DNA of 64,000 bases from Laccaria trichodermophora (GCA_018417955.1 JACTVC010000037.1:310001-374000); one strand, 5' to 3'. Counted from the first letter of the stretch, positions 1 through 11,621 are shown. The notes: a model not told the origin generated them from the letters alone. Translations and numbers: made by a program.

Positions 1-997
1 GATCGTATAGCTGCTTTTGTTTGTCAACGGGAGCGCTCAAACCGTCCTGAGAGCTGTTCCGTAAAGATCACACTCCACGGAATCATTGCATCAAGTCAGC
101 AAAGAACTCACTCGAAGTCCCAGATAGCGACAGACTGCCCACGCTGCCCGGCTACGGTTAACACTAAGTCATTGTAATTTCCATAGGCTACCACGGTGAA
201 TAGTAAGAAGACGGAAGATAAGGAGGACAAAGTAAGTGAAGTGGACGCACGGGGGCGCATGAAAGCGGGCACAGCTCCTGTAATCCTCTGGATGGCTTCT
301 AATCCGTAAATGATGCGTTAGTGATGGATTGGGAATGGTAAACGAAATGGGGAACTTGCGTTCGACTCGCCACATCTCGTCGTGAACTACGTTTCCAAAG
401 CAATCAGCGCAGGGCGGCAGAAGCGCACGGATGAAGGAACAAACTTTGGTCAAAGGTAAGGGTGGTGAGGTCCTTGTGTGCCCAGGTGTGCGAAGCAACT
501 TGGAATCCGTTGTCGTAGGCGTATTTCACGTGTTGAATGTTCGCGTCATCGTAGATACATGCCCCTAAGGCGACGTTGTGTCAAGTCTCCGGTTCAGAGG
601 CTGAATATGTTTCAATGATGACTTACAGTTCATTCCGTCTGTGATTGGGAGGTGTGAGAGCCATACTGGGATTGAGATGCGGAGAAACTCACTCAAGAAA
701 AAGGTACCTTTGGCTTTGACTGCCTTCAGTTGATCCACGACCTCGTTCCTGCAGCATCTTCAGTGCAGAAACAACGTCCAGAACGTTGTACGCACATGTA
801 GATATAAGGACCATCATCCTGATAACTCCGTCAGTTTCCAACCATCCAGTACCAGAACGGGTGCTCACAAAAGTCAAACCAACCGTGTTCGGCACCAAGC
901 ATTTCGTAAACACTTGGGCTTTCGCGAGTTTCTGGACCGCAGCAGCGAGACTGCAGGTGGCCAGGCAAACCGCTAAAAAGAGTGTGGTGACGAGCAT
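1..997 (-). CDS. Chitin/polysaccharide deacetylase (CE4), truncated by window edge
   Basis: Secreted metal-dependent enzyme that removes N-acetyl groups from chitin or chitin oligomers in the wall. The start at 997 opens a signal peptide (MLVTTLFLAVCLATCSLAAA). Splicing several short GT-AG introns (the first is 819-868) gives the CE4 motifs in order: TFDDGPY (motif 1), SHTWAHKDLTTLT (motif 2, metal-binding His pair), RPPYGNYN (motif 3) and WDFDSQD (motif 4). Between motifs 1 and 2 are KGTFFLNGMN and CIYDDANIQHVKYAYD, the usual family spacing. The C-terminal end, with any serine-rich or GPI region, lies before base 1. Family assignment is seen directly; whether the substrate is wall chitin or an exogenous polymer is inference. 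Confidence 0.92.
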
Positions 998-1476
998 GTT
1001 GACGAACCCGGAACTCCGAAGAGAGAAAGGAGGAGAAAGATGGGATCAAAAACTCGAAGAAATGAGCAAAGCATCTTTATGTAGACGGCGGCATGGTGGT
1101 AGATTTCAGGTGATCTCCGCCACGATAATACCATTCGTCGTCGGGCCTGCCAAGGCTCGAGAAGAATGTCCAAGATCCTTTCCGCCAACTGTTTTGTCTA
1201 ACGAAAGGAAATTGGGAAATCAAAATCATGTAGTATTGAGGAGAAGTAAGGCCCACTTTACCCTCTCCTGTCGCCGCTCATTACTCGACAGTCGCACTTG
1301 GGGTGACAGCTGGTGGAAGGGATTCAAAAAAAAGAAGTGATCGACGCGCGGAGCCCAGGCCAAGCCGAACCCTGGGATATTTCGCACGGCCGCCGTTTGT
1401 TACACGTGTTGGCCACGGTTACACACAATCATCGACGATCCCCCTGTCCTTTGCCCGAACGGCATTTCAGAAGGAT

Positions 1477-2768
1477 GTCAATAACCATTGGACAGTTTCT
1501 CGTTCAAGTATATCATGCTACACCACACTCTTTTGAAGAAAAAACTGACTCTAAGCTGTCCTTTCAACAGCTTTCACGCCACGGTCAGAAACATCTCGTA
1601 TACCCCGCCGCGTTCGATGAGTACCCCAGATGTAAGCTACGTAGGCTTGGAAGGGATCCCTTACGTGACCCATTTTACAGATATTGAACTTCCATCGACT
1701 CTTAAACTTCCGTACACCGACGTGGAACTTCAGACACCAGACAACGTTGTACTTCGATGTTTTCTGATTCAACAAACACAGCTGGTACTGGTTTCTCGGG
1801 TTTATTATCCCCACTGGTCCTTATCTGCATCGAGTCCAGCTCATTCGCGACAGTCGTTATGTTCCACGGGAACGGGATGAATCATGGAGATGTATTAGAA
1901 GCCGCTCACGAATTTTATATCCTGGGCTGCAATGTTCTGACCGTCTCGTATAGAGGGTGCGTTTCTTTGTTTTATTCCACCCCCCCCTATTTCCAACCTC
2001 TCCTCATCAAAGGTACGGCAACTCCACTGGTTCTCCCTCGGAAAAGGGTGAGCATCTCCTTCCATATTTCCGTGCATCTCTCAACCAAACCCTTCCAGGT
2101 CTCAAAATAGACGCTCAGACCGCTCTGGACCACATACTCTCCGACCCATCTCTATCAAACATCCCAATAATCATCTTTGGCCAATCTTTGGGTGGCGCTG
2201 TGGCAATCGACCTAGCAAGCCGGAACTATTCCAAAGTGAGTTCTGCCCTTCTTCCTGAGTCTATCTGACCCCTAGCAGGTTTCAGCGCTCATTATCGAGA
2301 ACACATTCACCTCCCTCCCGGACGTCATCCGCGGCTGGCCGCTCATTGGCGTATTCTCCTTCCTCTGCACACAAAAGTGGAAGTCGGCATCGAAGATACC
2401 CCGGATACCACCCACGCTCCCCATCCTCATGTTGAGCAGCTTCCTTGATGAAGTTATCCCGGAGAAACATATGCGAAATCTATGGGAAATAGCGTCCCAT
2501 CGAGGGAAACCGAAATCGGGTGGGTGGCGGAGGAAACCTCGTCCAGTGGAGACGTGGGTTCCACCACAAAAGGATCTCTTCCAGTCGTTTCCAAATGGTC
2601 ATCATAGTACACCGTCTTTCGCAATCCCTCTGTTTCGCAAACTGATTGTTGCTTGTAGCCGATACATATATCCAAGGGGGCTACTGGAAAAGCGTGCAAG
2701 AGTTCTTTGACAATCTCAACCTCCGCAAACCTGAATCCCAGGCCTCGACCTCGCACAACTCCACGTAA
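1477..2768 (+). CDS. Bem46/ABHD13-like alpha/beta hydrolase
   Basis: Serine hydrolase of the Bem46/ABHD13 type, a conserved membrane-anchored family with poorly known substrate. After splicing, the protein contains VVMFHGNGMNHGDVL (oxyanion HG motif), NVLTVSYRGYGNSTG, IIIFGQSLGGAVAIDL (nucleophile elbow G-Q-S-L-G), LSSFLDEVIPEKHM (acid region) and a catalytic-His segment NGHHTDTYIQGGYW. It ends at TAA 2766-2768. Introns include GTGCGT...AAAG before YGNSTG and GTGAGC...CCAG before LKIDAQ. The 5' end is uncertain: the best first exon begins MSITIGQFLV near 1477 and splices at about 1508-1570 into SRHGQKHLVYPAAF. Moving from that frame into PYTDVELQTPDN then needs a frame change near 1630 that no ordinary intron explains. 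Confidence 0.85.
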
Positions 2769-4053
2769 GGATTGCGATTTCCTTCTACTCTTCACCACCC
2801 CTAGGTGCGCTTTGCTTTGATTATCAGCTCTCATAGAATTATTGCTTCGGGCAGTGTTACTTTATTTCCGCACACACCTTCATTAATCTATCTCTTTAAT
2901 GGTATCATGGGAAACCGTAAGGAAATATAGTTTGCCCTAGAACTCCACTATGGAAATCGCGACTCCTCATCGTCGCTGGTATTACAAGCGACGTTCTCCG
3001 TAATGGTGTCTTGTCTTCCAGTGAAAATCCTCGCCAATTCTGTCCCATCATCTGGAACAGTAAATTGAATTACCTTTGATAAATGATGACCCATAAATCA
3101 TCATGAAAGAGGGAATACACGCCCACTGCATTTGTCCTCTAGGCTATTCGCCGGAGGGATAGATATGCCTATAACTTATAAGCCCTTCCACGACCAGTTG
3201 CTGATGGGAGCTGTGAGGTAACGCATGATATTGGCCGGACCACAACCGGACTGGTGAAAAAAAAACTAAACGATGCGAGTGATGACGACATAGATACTGA
3301 AATTTCAGATTCTCCCAGTGGGGAAGGAAGCAACGCGAACAGTCTACAAAGGTGCAGCAGCTGTATGCAAACGCAGACCAGTTTATTCAATTTTGTTGCA
3401 GCCACAAAAAAATCTTGTAGTCCGTGTATCGGCTAACATTAGGCGACTACTTACTGCTTAGTTATCTTCGCATGATCTGATCGGGCTGCATCAGACGATC
3501 TCAGGGGGCAACTCGTATTTCGTAGCAACGTGGTTCAGCTTCTGGTTTGGGAAGTTATATTTCCTTGATGGGTGAATACCACAATGCCACTTGCCTCGCC
3601 GCAATCATAAAATGATGAAATCACATTCATTCGAAGAGGGATTCGTACCAAGTCAACTCAATTTTCTGTTGAAAATGTGCGCGTGGAATTCTATCAGGTG
3701 AATGTGTAGTAGACGTTTGGAATCCATCGCTGTGTTTTTTTTTTCACCCAGTGATAGCCATGCGCAACATCCCCGTCGGTGGTTGACACGGATAGAATTG
3801 CCGGGGTAACCATATGAATATTTCTACGTCTAGCACTAGTACTTTGTATTAATATGTCTATGTAAATACTCTAATGTGTGGATAGAGCCGTCTATTGATG
3901 ATTATACTTTCCAGTATTGTATACTTGAAGATGCGCGTTCGAACGGGAACTCCCCTCCCCAAGCCTTAACGTCGGCCATGCTGCTATTCACCGCACATCG
4001 CAGATCATGAACGGCTTCACGTGCTGATGCAATATCGCCGACGCGACCGCCGT
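2769..4053. other. Intergenic, nothing recognised
   Basis: No reading frame here resembles a protein I recognise. A 60-codon plus-strand frame at 3254-3436 is acidic and then cysteine-containing, but has no homology I can name and no supporting splice sites. AT-rich stretches with short homopolymers (3731-3739, T9) occur. It probably holds the 3' regions of the two convergent neighbours plus spacer. Confidence 0.5.
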
Positions 4054-4695
4054 CTATTTCTTCCTTGGAACTCTGCGGAAGCAGTTATTATCACTCGGAG
4101 GCTGGCCCGAGGCGCTTGGTAGAAGTGCACTTGCCTGAATTGCTTGCCCAATATCGGCGTCAACGATAGCAAGAATATCCTCCATGTCGTCATCCTCCTC
4201 CCACTGGAGACCGAGCGTGGCTCTCACTATTGAAGCGAGCAATCCCAGACTTGTGAATCCCATTCCTGCGCCGTATAGTAAGCGCGCTCGGGTGAGTGTA
4301 TCGTAAAGTTGTTGAGTGGGCGTTATTGATCCCGTATGCGGTTGATATTCGAAGAAGGTGTAAGCGTTTCCCATCGCTTTGGCGCTGGTCTGCCGTAACC
4401 GAGAACGTGCGGAGTTTGTGAAGGCTGGAGCGATTCCTGGCGGCCCTGTGGCGAGTAAATTCCTGACGATGGATCGGAGGCTGCAATGAGAAAAAAAACT
4501 GAGCCATGGCATTGAGGTCGATGAAAATTTTGCTTACTCCTCAACGCTCGCGTTGGCAATAAATGTATCGACCATCAGGTTCCTACAGCGCACATAGGTC
4601 AGTTAACAGCCATAGGGCCTCAGCGAGCATACTCACACATGTCCAAGCGCTGGACGAAAATCAACACCGCGGGGGATAATTTCGAGGGCTGGCAT
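4054..4695 (-). CDS. Small conserved hypothetical protein
   Basis: Function not recognised. Three exons read cleanly on the minus strand. Exon 1 starts at 4695 (MPALEIIPRGVDFRPALGHV). A GTGAGT...TGTAG intron leads to NLMVDTFIANASVEE, and a GTAAGC...TTGCAG intron leads to a long last exon beginning LRSIVRNLLATGPPGIAPAF. Stop TAG is at 4054-4056. The protein is about 175 residues, mostly helical, with an acidic patch (QWEEDDDMEDILAIVDADIG) near the C-terminus and no signal peptide or clear membrane span. Consensus splice sites and kept frame across three exons make it a real gene despite the lack of a name. It is convergent with the Bem46-like gene and divergent from the aldo/keto reductase. 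Confidence 0.7.
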
Positions 4696-5053
4696 GAAGA
4701 TAGGAGGGAGCAATATTAGAGGGGTAAAGAGGGGTGGTTGGTGGATTGGAGGTTGAAATTCAGATCCACTGCTTAGCTCCTTTATACCTCTAGCGATCCG
4801 GGAGAATCAAAGGTGGTACATCGGCAAGAAGGATGAAACCTTGGCGATTTTTGATGCCATAGAATGGTTCCGGCGTATTCCTTGCTAGCCGCTAGATACC
4901 CGGTCGGGCGTTGCGCACATAAACCCGCGGACGTGACCCTGGGATCACATTTGTCATTCGTTGGCTGCTTCGACCAGTTCAAAATCGACGGCTACCTCCC
5001 GCTCATCCAACTCTGCTACTGTGCCATACATCGTGCATCCTTCCATCTGTACA

Positions 5054-6610
5054 ATGGCGCCAACGATCGAACAAGGTTGTGATCTGCGTTGCGAGTCTTT
5101 TCGTCTAGGTCCCTTTGTCGTTCCTCGTGTCTGGACAGGACTTTGGCAGCTCTCTAGCAATGCATGGGGGAGCGCCCCCGTCGCGAAAGTCCGCCAAGGG
5201 ATGGCGCGTCATGTTAGGCTGGGATATACGGCCTTTGGTGACCTTTCAATTCTCGGTCCTACGATCATCGTATCTAATCAGCATGATAGATATGGTGCGG
5301 TTTCTGTTATCAAACGTGGTGTAAATTGTCTGAATTCTTTGCGTACTCTTCTCGATCCCACTATTAGGGTGAGTGAAGGCCACCATCCTGTGCTTGTCTT
5401 CATCTAACTTGGAAAACGCCCATTTAGCCGATCATTATGGGAGCGCAGAGATAATTTTCGTGCGTCTTTTCTGTCCAACATCCTTTGAATTAAAAGCGAA
5501 ACTCTCTTTAGGGTCAGTTTAGGGAATCATTACCTCCAACGGAGAAAGTCGTCGGAGCAACGAAGTGGTGTGTATTTAAGCACATCAATCCCTCACGTTC
5601 GGTTGTTTTGGCCGCAGTCCAGGAGCGTATGGAACGTATGAGGACGAATCGCGTCGATTTGCTCCAGGTATCAAAGTCAAATATTCTCATGTCTTGTAGC
5701 TAACCATTGACTTAGTTTCATTGGCAAGATTATTCGGACAAGGGATACTTAACGGCGTTGAATGAACTTCACGTTTTGAAAGAAGAGGGCCTTATCTCTG
5801 CGATCGGCCTCTGCAATTTTGATGCAATCAGAACAGATGAAATCTGCACTGTGTTGGGTCGTGGTGCCATCGTCTCAAACCAGGTACAAGTGGGTCCTAA
5901 TTTTTTGCATTCCAGTGGCAATCGATTACACAGCCTCTTGCAGTTTTCAGTCATAGATACCCGCCCGCTGCACGGAATGTCGGACGTCTGCGAGAGGCAT
6001 GATCTCAAGTTACTAACATACGGTACCTTGGTCAGTCGTTTGAACTCATAACGGGTTTCGCGATAATGATATCGTTTACATGCAGTGTGGCGGATTCTTA
6101 GGCGACAAATGGCTTGGCGCACCAGAACCGGACTTATATTCCGGAAATCTTACACCGTCCCAAAGAAAGGTAAATAAAATGGCGGATGTTTCTTTACAGT
6201 CGTTGAACTCACCTTTACCTCTAGTACCTCGACATGATCGTGAAAGCTTGGGGTTCTTGGGAGCTCTTTCAAGAGTTGCTCGTAATTTTATATCGTATCG
6301 GACATCAACATGACGGAAGAAGCATTGCTAACGTTGCTACTCGGTGGGTATTGGATCATCGTTTCGTTGGTGCGGTTATTATCGGTTAGTATTTCTTTAC
6401 TTTCATGTTTCTGCCCGTAATCGTTGCCCATATTTCTTTGTCAATCTAGGAGCACGACTCGGCCTTTCTGAACATCCAGATGAGAATCGAAGAGTCTTCG
6501 GATTTACACTGACAGAAGAAGACAATCAAGATATAGAAGTTGTGCTTGCGAAGTCCAACGGTCGAAGACTCATCACAACTATCGGAGACTGTGGGGCAGA
6601 ATATCGGTGA
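5054..6610 (+). CDS. Aldo/keto reductase
   Basis: NAD(P)H-dependent oxidoreductase of the aldo/keto reductase superfamily, a TIM barrel acting on aldehydes, ketones or sugars. Start at 5054 (MAPTIEQGCDLRCESFRLG). Motifs in order: GLWQLSSNAWG, GYTAF...ADHYGSAEIIFG (active-site Asp/Tyr region), VVGATKW (catalytic Lys), RVDLLQFHWQDY (active-site His), VSNQVQFSVIDTRP (cofactor/phosphate loop), YGTLCGGFLGDKWLG, GSWELFQELL and VIIGARLGLSEHPDENRRVF, ending IGDCGAEYR and TGA 6608-6610. About eight introns. At the second exon border, one long intron (about 5237-5428) keeps the frame but drops the expected Asp-Met before ADHYG; see findings. The C-terminal NADP-binding loop is intact, so the gene is probably functional. 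Confidence 0.9.
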
Positions 6611-7792
6611 TCTCCTAGGGAGGTTCTCGCGCAATGCTTGCGCAACCTGGAACGATCAAACGCCATTCTTCCGGAATGTATCTCCGCATGACCAATTGTC
6701 TGGATCAGTAATGCTGTTTTTTTAGTCACATAAGGACTCGAAGACTTGGGGGGCGTAAATAGAAACTGCCATCTCAAGATCCACTGGAGGTGGAGCTCAG
6801 TTTCTTAGCGTGTATCGAGACTTGAACGCAGATAAGTAGAAGATATCTCTTGTACTGGTCAATGCCATCATGACGATCATTTGAACATGTCCTTCACCGT
6901 GATATTCTAGAGCTGATACGACATGATTGGTGTCGAGTTACGGTGAATTGATTGAGCAGAAGACCTCTTAGAATCCCTTTTCGTTGTCTTTATTCTTGCA
7001 GCCGCTCCCACGGAGTTAGGCGAAGGGCCCATGTTCAAGCTGGACTTTTACTATCACGCCGAACCATCGACTTGCAACGCTATCGTTGCTCTACCCATGG
7101 CGACTTCGCTGGGCCTTCAACCTGGGGCTCTCGAGATCCCCCCCTAATTAATTCCACCGTGTTGCTGAACTTCCAACCACCGATCAGATTTATGTTTCTG
7201 CTCTAGCAGGTCATTCTCGTTACATTTCCGTATTCCCTTGGCCGTCACTTTCTCTTGCTGTAAAATGCGTGTGCGTCACTTTGTGTTATCTTCAAGTTAT
7301 CTTGCATCAGCTGCGGAGGGTCAAACCCTATAGGCCTCATGCAGTTTCTCTCCTAAGATCGATTGATGGGCAGGCGGCCTCTGGTGTCCATGGAATAACT
7401 TGTTCGAATGGTTAACCAACGAATTGCCCATTATTGGAGCGTTTTACAAGTTCTGCGTCCGCACACCCGCATCTGAATGCGAAAGGGGATGCGACTTGCA
7501 GAAGGCCTTCCCCGATTCCCTTATGACACTCAGTTGTCTTCACTTTAAGCGACATCACAATCATCTCTCTCAGTGTCAACGAGCATCCGCACAATCTCGC
7601 AATCCTTGAGTGGGAGCATTGGAAGTCAAAAACCTACAAATAATGTGTCGACCGGAAACAAACATAATAGTGAGCTTACAGAGTTTATCGAAGATGTACC
7701 GAAGCAGGTTTTCATGTCGTTTGCTACATACTTTCAAGTCTATTGTGGGTTTCCATAGTAATAATACTGTCCCTTCTATTTTACAGCTACGG
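6611..7792. other. Spacer with one unrecognised open exon
   Basis: Between the aldo/keto reductase and the end of the DUF6534 gene. A plus-strand stretch at about 7001-7146, preceded by a good acceptor (TTCTTGCAG), reads APTELGEGPMFKLDFYYHAE and then STCNAIVALPMATSLG before a stop. It looks like a coding exon, but I cannot identify a family or neighbouring exons that join it, so it may be a gene remnant. 7600-7792 looks like the 3' flank of the minus-strand DUF6534 gene. Nothing else is supported. Confidence 0.35.
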
Positions 7793-7826
7793 TCAAACCT
7801 CCGATCCCTCGTTGTGTGATCCAGAT

Positions 7827-8543
7827 CAAGGGGGAAGCGGGATTTGAATCTGCCATATGGGGTTGGTTAGTTAGTCTGGCCAGCTGGCCGTTAAATTTTT
7901 TTAATTTGAAGTACCAATTTCAGGTAATTCATGGGCCAGATGAGCTCTGGTGCATCTCTGAGGTGTTTTGCAAGCTGTCCTCACTTACAAGGGGAATATT
8001 TCCCAGGGTTGCAAGCTGTCCTCACTTACAAGTGAGATATTTCTCAGAATGACCCTGCCAGAACCAGTAAGTATGTGCCATTTACACTTAGGATGATAAT
8101 ACCTTTCAAAAAACCTAGTATATGATAAGGATTGCAGACAATATTCAAACATCTGCATTGTGATTGTGGTAAGAGCATAGATGCAGTTGAGGTGGAGGAC
8201 AAAAGCAGAGTACTCAGTAATTACCTGTGGGCAAAAAAGCTGTGAGACATCATGGGCATGCAGTACCTTTCATGCAATGGACTGGATTGTGGTATCAATG
8301 AGTAGGTTTGTGACCCATGTAATAAGAGCATGGAGAAAAGCAGAGGAAGGGGCAGCAAACGAAGGATAAGATGGTGGCTGACAAGGCTGACATGCCCAAA
8401 TGACACCCAAAACATGTTACCTATTTATAGATTTTACCTATATATGGAAGGTTGTTCACACGCCTGGTTAGTTAGTCCAACCATACTGGCCTTACAAAAA
8501 AAATCAACATGATATATTAAATTAAAATTGTGCTCCCCCCTTG
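7827..8543 (+). mobile_element. hAT-like element, family A copy 1 (PHD-carrying), 717 bp
   Basis: The ends are inverted repeats CAAGGGGG(A/G)AGC at 7827 and 8543, flanked by a perfect 8-bp duplication ATCCAGAT (7819-7826 and 8544-8551), the hAT hallmark. Subterminal inverted words TTAGTTAGT lie about 45 bp inside each end. The centre matches the PHD-finger exon of copy 2 (27905-28657, opposite orientation), here as YLSCNGLDCGIN, VCDPCNKSMEKSRGRGSKR, but is broken by stops and has lost most of the PHD intron. No transposase is encoded, so it is non-autonomous. It sits in the last exon of the DUF6534 gene. Confidence 0.85.
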
Positions 8544-8734
8544 ATCCAGATAGGCTGCCGGGAAGAGTAGTTTTCTGTTCAAAGTGAATACTGAGTGTGG
8601 GTTCTGCCAATCGACTCCGTGCACGTATTCTCCCATTCAAAACGGCAAGCAGTGCGTTGGAATAGCTGTTCGACTCATTCAATCAACATAAATGTCCACA
8701 ACTTTGTGACAATTTTCAGTCCCCCGAGTATATA

Positions 8735-9412
8735 CAGTTGAGTGCAAAAAGAATGAAGGTTGGTTCATTTTTCTGGTTCTTTCTAAGAATCTATTGTACC
8801 TCAAATGTATTTGTGTATTCTTTTACATTATGTAGTTGTGTTACACCTCCCTTGGTATGGACTAATTTCAGTGAAAGCTGGAGCCTTGAGAAGGTTTTTA
8901 TTCTGGAGGCCATTTTTGGCATCTGAAAAAAAAATATGTGCTAACTGGGGAAGTAGCCAGAACATACCTCTGGTCAACCTGAATGAACCTATCAAAGAAT
9001 CAGGCAAAAATACTGAGCAGTTATGTCTGTAGAGGCTTTGGAAAATGGCTTGTTTTGTCTAAAACAGGCCAAAAATGACCAAAATGGCACAAAATGTCTA
9101 TTTTCTGGAGGCTCTACAAGCATAACCGCTCAGTATTTTTAACTAATTCTTTGATAAGCTCATTCAGGTTGACCATAGGTATGTTCTGGCTACCTCCCCA
9201 GTTAGCGCATATTTTTCTTTTCAGATGCCAAAAATGGCCTCCAGAATAAAAACCTTCTCAAGGCTCCAGCTTTCACTGAAATTAGTCCATACCAAGGGAA
9301 GTGTAACACAACTACATAATGTAAAAGAATACACAAATACATTTGAGGTACAATAGATTCTTAGAAAGAACCAGAAAAATGAACCAACCTTCATTCTTTT
9401 TGCACTCAACTG
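8735..9412. mobile_element. Tc1/mariner-type foldback MITE, 678 bp
   Basis: Two nearly identical arms of about 320 bp in inverted orientation (8735 to about 9060, and about 9088 to 9412) surround a short centre. The outer ends read CAGTTGAGTGCAAAAAGAAT and its complement, and both are flanked by TA (8733-8734 and 9413-9414), as expected for Tc1/mariner insertion. There is no transposase; frames along the arms are mirror images of each other and are not genes. It lies inside an intron of the DUF6534 gene, so splicing may still remove it. Confidence 0.88.
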
Positions 9413-10455
9413 TACATCCTTCAATGAAAGCTATCAGCTCGCATTTTTCTGCTGTGTAACGCAGCACTTACACCGAGACTTGTTGATGACCATTCGTCGG
9501 AAATTTTACATAGAATATTAGTTGAACGAGAGCCACGACGAGAGTAACGGCAGCGGTCTCAAGGGCGATAATAATAAGACGATCAAGCAGCCATTGGGTG
9601 GACTTTAGTGAGGACTCTAGCTTTGCCCGTACAAGCTAGGCAGAAGAAATTTTGAGACAAACTGGACCAGGGGGGGGATTTGACGTACAAGTAGAGTCAT
9701 AGTTCCCACAATGAAGAGGTCGCAAACAAAGGTTCCTGAGAGCCAGACCTGTAAGTAATGTGAAATTATTGAGCATACGCGATGGTTTTGATAGCTAATC
9801 CCAACCTTGGCCGAAAGCTGAACAGGGACCCTTGATCTATTTTGGTTTTGGAATTCATAACACTTTTGCGGAGTGCGTCAACGATCTTGACAAAAACATT
9901 GTCACTAGGACGCCACATACCAGTACGCCACGGAGAATGGAAGCCACAAATTGCATCAAGGCCAGCTACAAACGCGCCCTCAGTACACGATAAAAAATGC
10001 AAGGGGGGTCGCACCAATGAGAGAGTCAACATGGCAATAAACAAGCAGACCTTCGAATCCCTCTTCAGACTCCCAATCCGCCTTAAGATTAATTTAGATT
10101 CAGAAGAACAAAGTTCAGCAAAATAGACTCACCAGGCGAAGAAAACTTGTACTGTACCATTTCGTTCAATTCGGCAGGCCCCGTGACGCATGATGCTCCT
10201 GCTGAAATTATGGTAGCAGCCTGCTAGGTCCACCGTGACATCAACGTTTTTTTCGGCAGCTGCACAATTTTTGGTCAACTAAGTTCAATAGAGTACATGT
10301 GAACCTGCACCAGTCTTCCAATGCAGATGGAAGAGGAAACAAACATGCAATTGATAATTGTTGAGCAGATGAAGCAGTTTTGTACCTCATTAGTAAGTAT
10401 ATCAGGATCCTGGACCCAACCTGGACTGCCACTAAAATTTTGAATCTTTTCGTCA

Positions 10456-11560
10456 TTGTCCTCATTTTTCTCCACAAAAATGGCCAAGGATCCTCAGCCT
10501 CCACTTGAAATCCCATGCAAAATACAGAAAGAAATCCTCCCTGACAAGGACTTATCTGTCCTTGATATCTTGAAATTTCGCCTCCCCATGGCTGCTTGCT
10601 CCATTAATGGATCTTTCAACCACTCCCAAAAATTCCTTTCCACCCTTGCACCCACGCTCACAAACATCAAGGAAATCCAGACCATACCAATGCCACCTCT
10701 TGCCATGCTCGATGAGCTGGTTAAAGCACCAGAACTATTGTTGTCGCAATCAGTTCTCTGTCTGCATGCACCAGGATTTGTCATGGAACAATTACCAATG
10801 TGGACCCTTGGTGCAAGTCTTTCACCTGCGACCTCTCAAAAGGAAATGGCTAGATGCAGAGGAAAGCCTACAGAAACAGGGTCATCGCAAGCAGTGTACC
10901 GATGACACAAAAGGCTTAGTTAGCCAAGTCCAAAATGCGTTGGCATGTATTTCATGGGGTGGCAACATCAAGGGGTTTTCAGCTTCAATATCGACCATCC
11001 ATCTTACAACGTACCTGACCCAGGAGTGGTTCACAGATGAACACAAGAACCAAATGCTTTATTTGCTTCGGCAGGAGGTTTTGAGGGAGAGGAGAGAAGA
11101 TGGAATTGATGTTTGCGATACGTTCTCCATAAAGAGGCTTATCAACTTATGGCAGGATGAGGGTGGTCCTAACTGCTATGCTACAGGTGCCAACTATGCC
11201 TGGCTCCTAGAAGGACACACTCATAAAAATTGCCAACATTGGGTCCAACCATTGGGTGGCCGTCATCATTGATTTCAAGTCTTCAAACATCTTGTACAGT
11301 GATTCAATGGGGGGGGACAATTGATGATGACATTGAGAAGGCTCTTACCTGGTGGATTCATCACCATACTGGAAAACATTTCACCAAAGGATACCTTCTG
11401 ATAACATGCCAGCAGGATGGCCATTCATGTGGAATCCTGGCATGGACCACACTTGCACACTATCTCTTCCCTGCAACCTATTCACTTGTCAATGCTGGAC
11501 TCCTTGCAAACGAAAGGTTGAGGATGTTTCTTCAAGTTTCAGATTGTCATAATGAAAAGG
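10456..11560 (+). pseudogene. Ulp1-like (C48) cysteine protease ORF of the transposon
   Basis: SUMO-protease-like catalytic domain of the kind carried by several eukaryotic DNA transposons; its role there is unclear. Visible pieces: an N-terminal region (PPLEIPCKIQKEILPDKDLS), FSASISTIHLTTYLTQEWFT, RLINLWQDEGGPNCYATGAN, then SNHWVAVIIDF (catalytic His), NILYSDSMGG (Asp), LLITCQQDGHSCGILAW (oxyanion Gln and catalytic Cys). The frame is lost three times: between 10790 and 10830, in an A5 run near 11225, and in a G8 run near 11310 where seven G would keep frame. The triad is present but the gene is broken. Confidence 0.75.
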
Positions 11561-11621
11561 TGAGCAAGAATTACAACTCACAAAACTTTGTTATTGATAA
11601 AAAAAAAAGTCTTTCAGCACC

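Larger units (their letters stand above)
7793..10250 (-). pseudogene. DUF6534-type multi-pass membrane protein, 5' truncated, carrying two insertions
   Basis: Agaricomycete integral membrane proteins with a C-terminal DUF6534 domain; function unknown. Minus-strand exons read, in order, RNGTVQVFFAWRIGSLKR, VCLFIAMLTLSLLALMQFVA, VWLSGTFVCDLFIVGTMTLL, SSLKSTQWLLDRLIIIALET, AAVTLVVALVQLIFYVKFPT, then YSNALLAVLNGRIRARSRLA. The intron before YSNALL holds a 678-bp MITE (8735-9412), and the last exon is split by a hAT-type element (7827-8543). Removing the latter gives a continuous ending GSLSGSHNEGSEV and stop at 7793-7795. As it stands, the frame runs into the hAT element and stops at 8434. No 5' exons (first transmembrane helices) are found upstream, where the Ulp1/DDE transposon begins, so the gene is probably broken. 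Confidence 0.72.

Noticed and set aside
3254..3436. Small cysteine-containing secreted protein
   Set aside because: No signal peptide, and the 60-codon frame is not supported by splice sites or a recognisable cysteine pattern.
8738..9424. Mirror-image open frames reading MKVGSFFWFFLRIYCTSNVF on both strands
   Set aside because: They are the two arms of one inverted repeat (MITE), not two genes.
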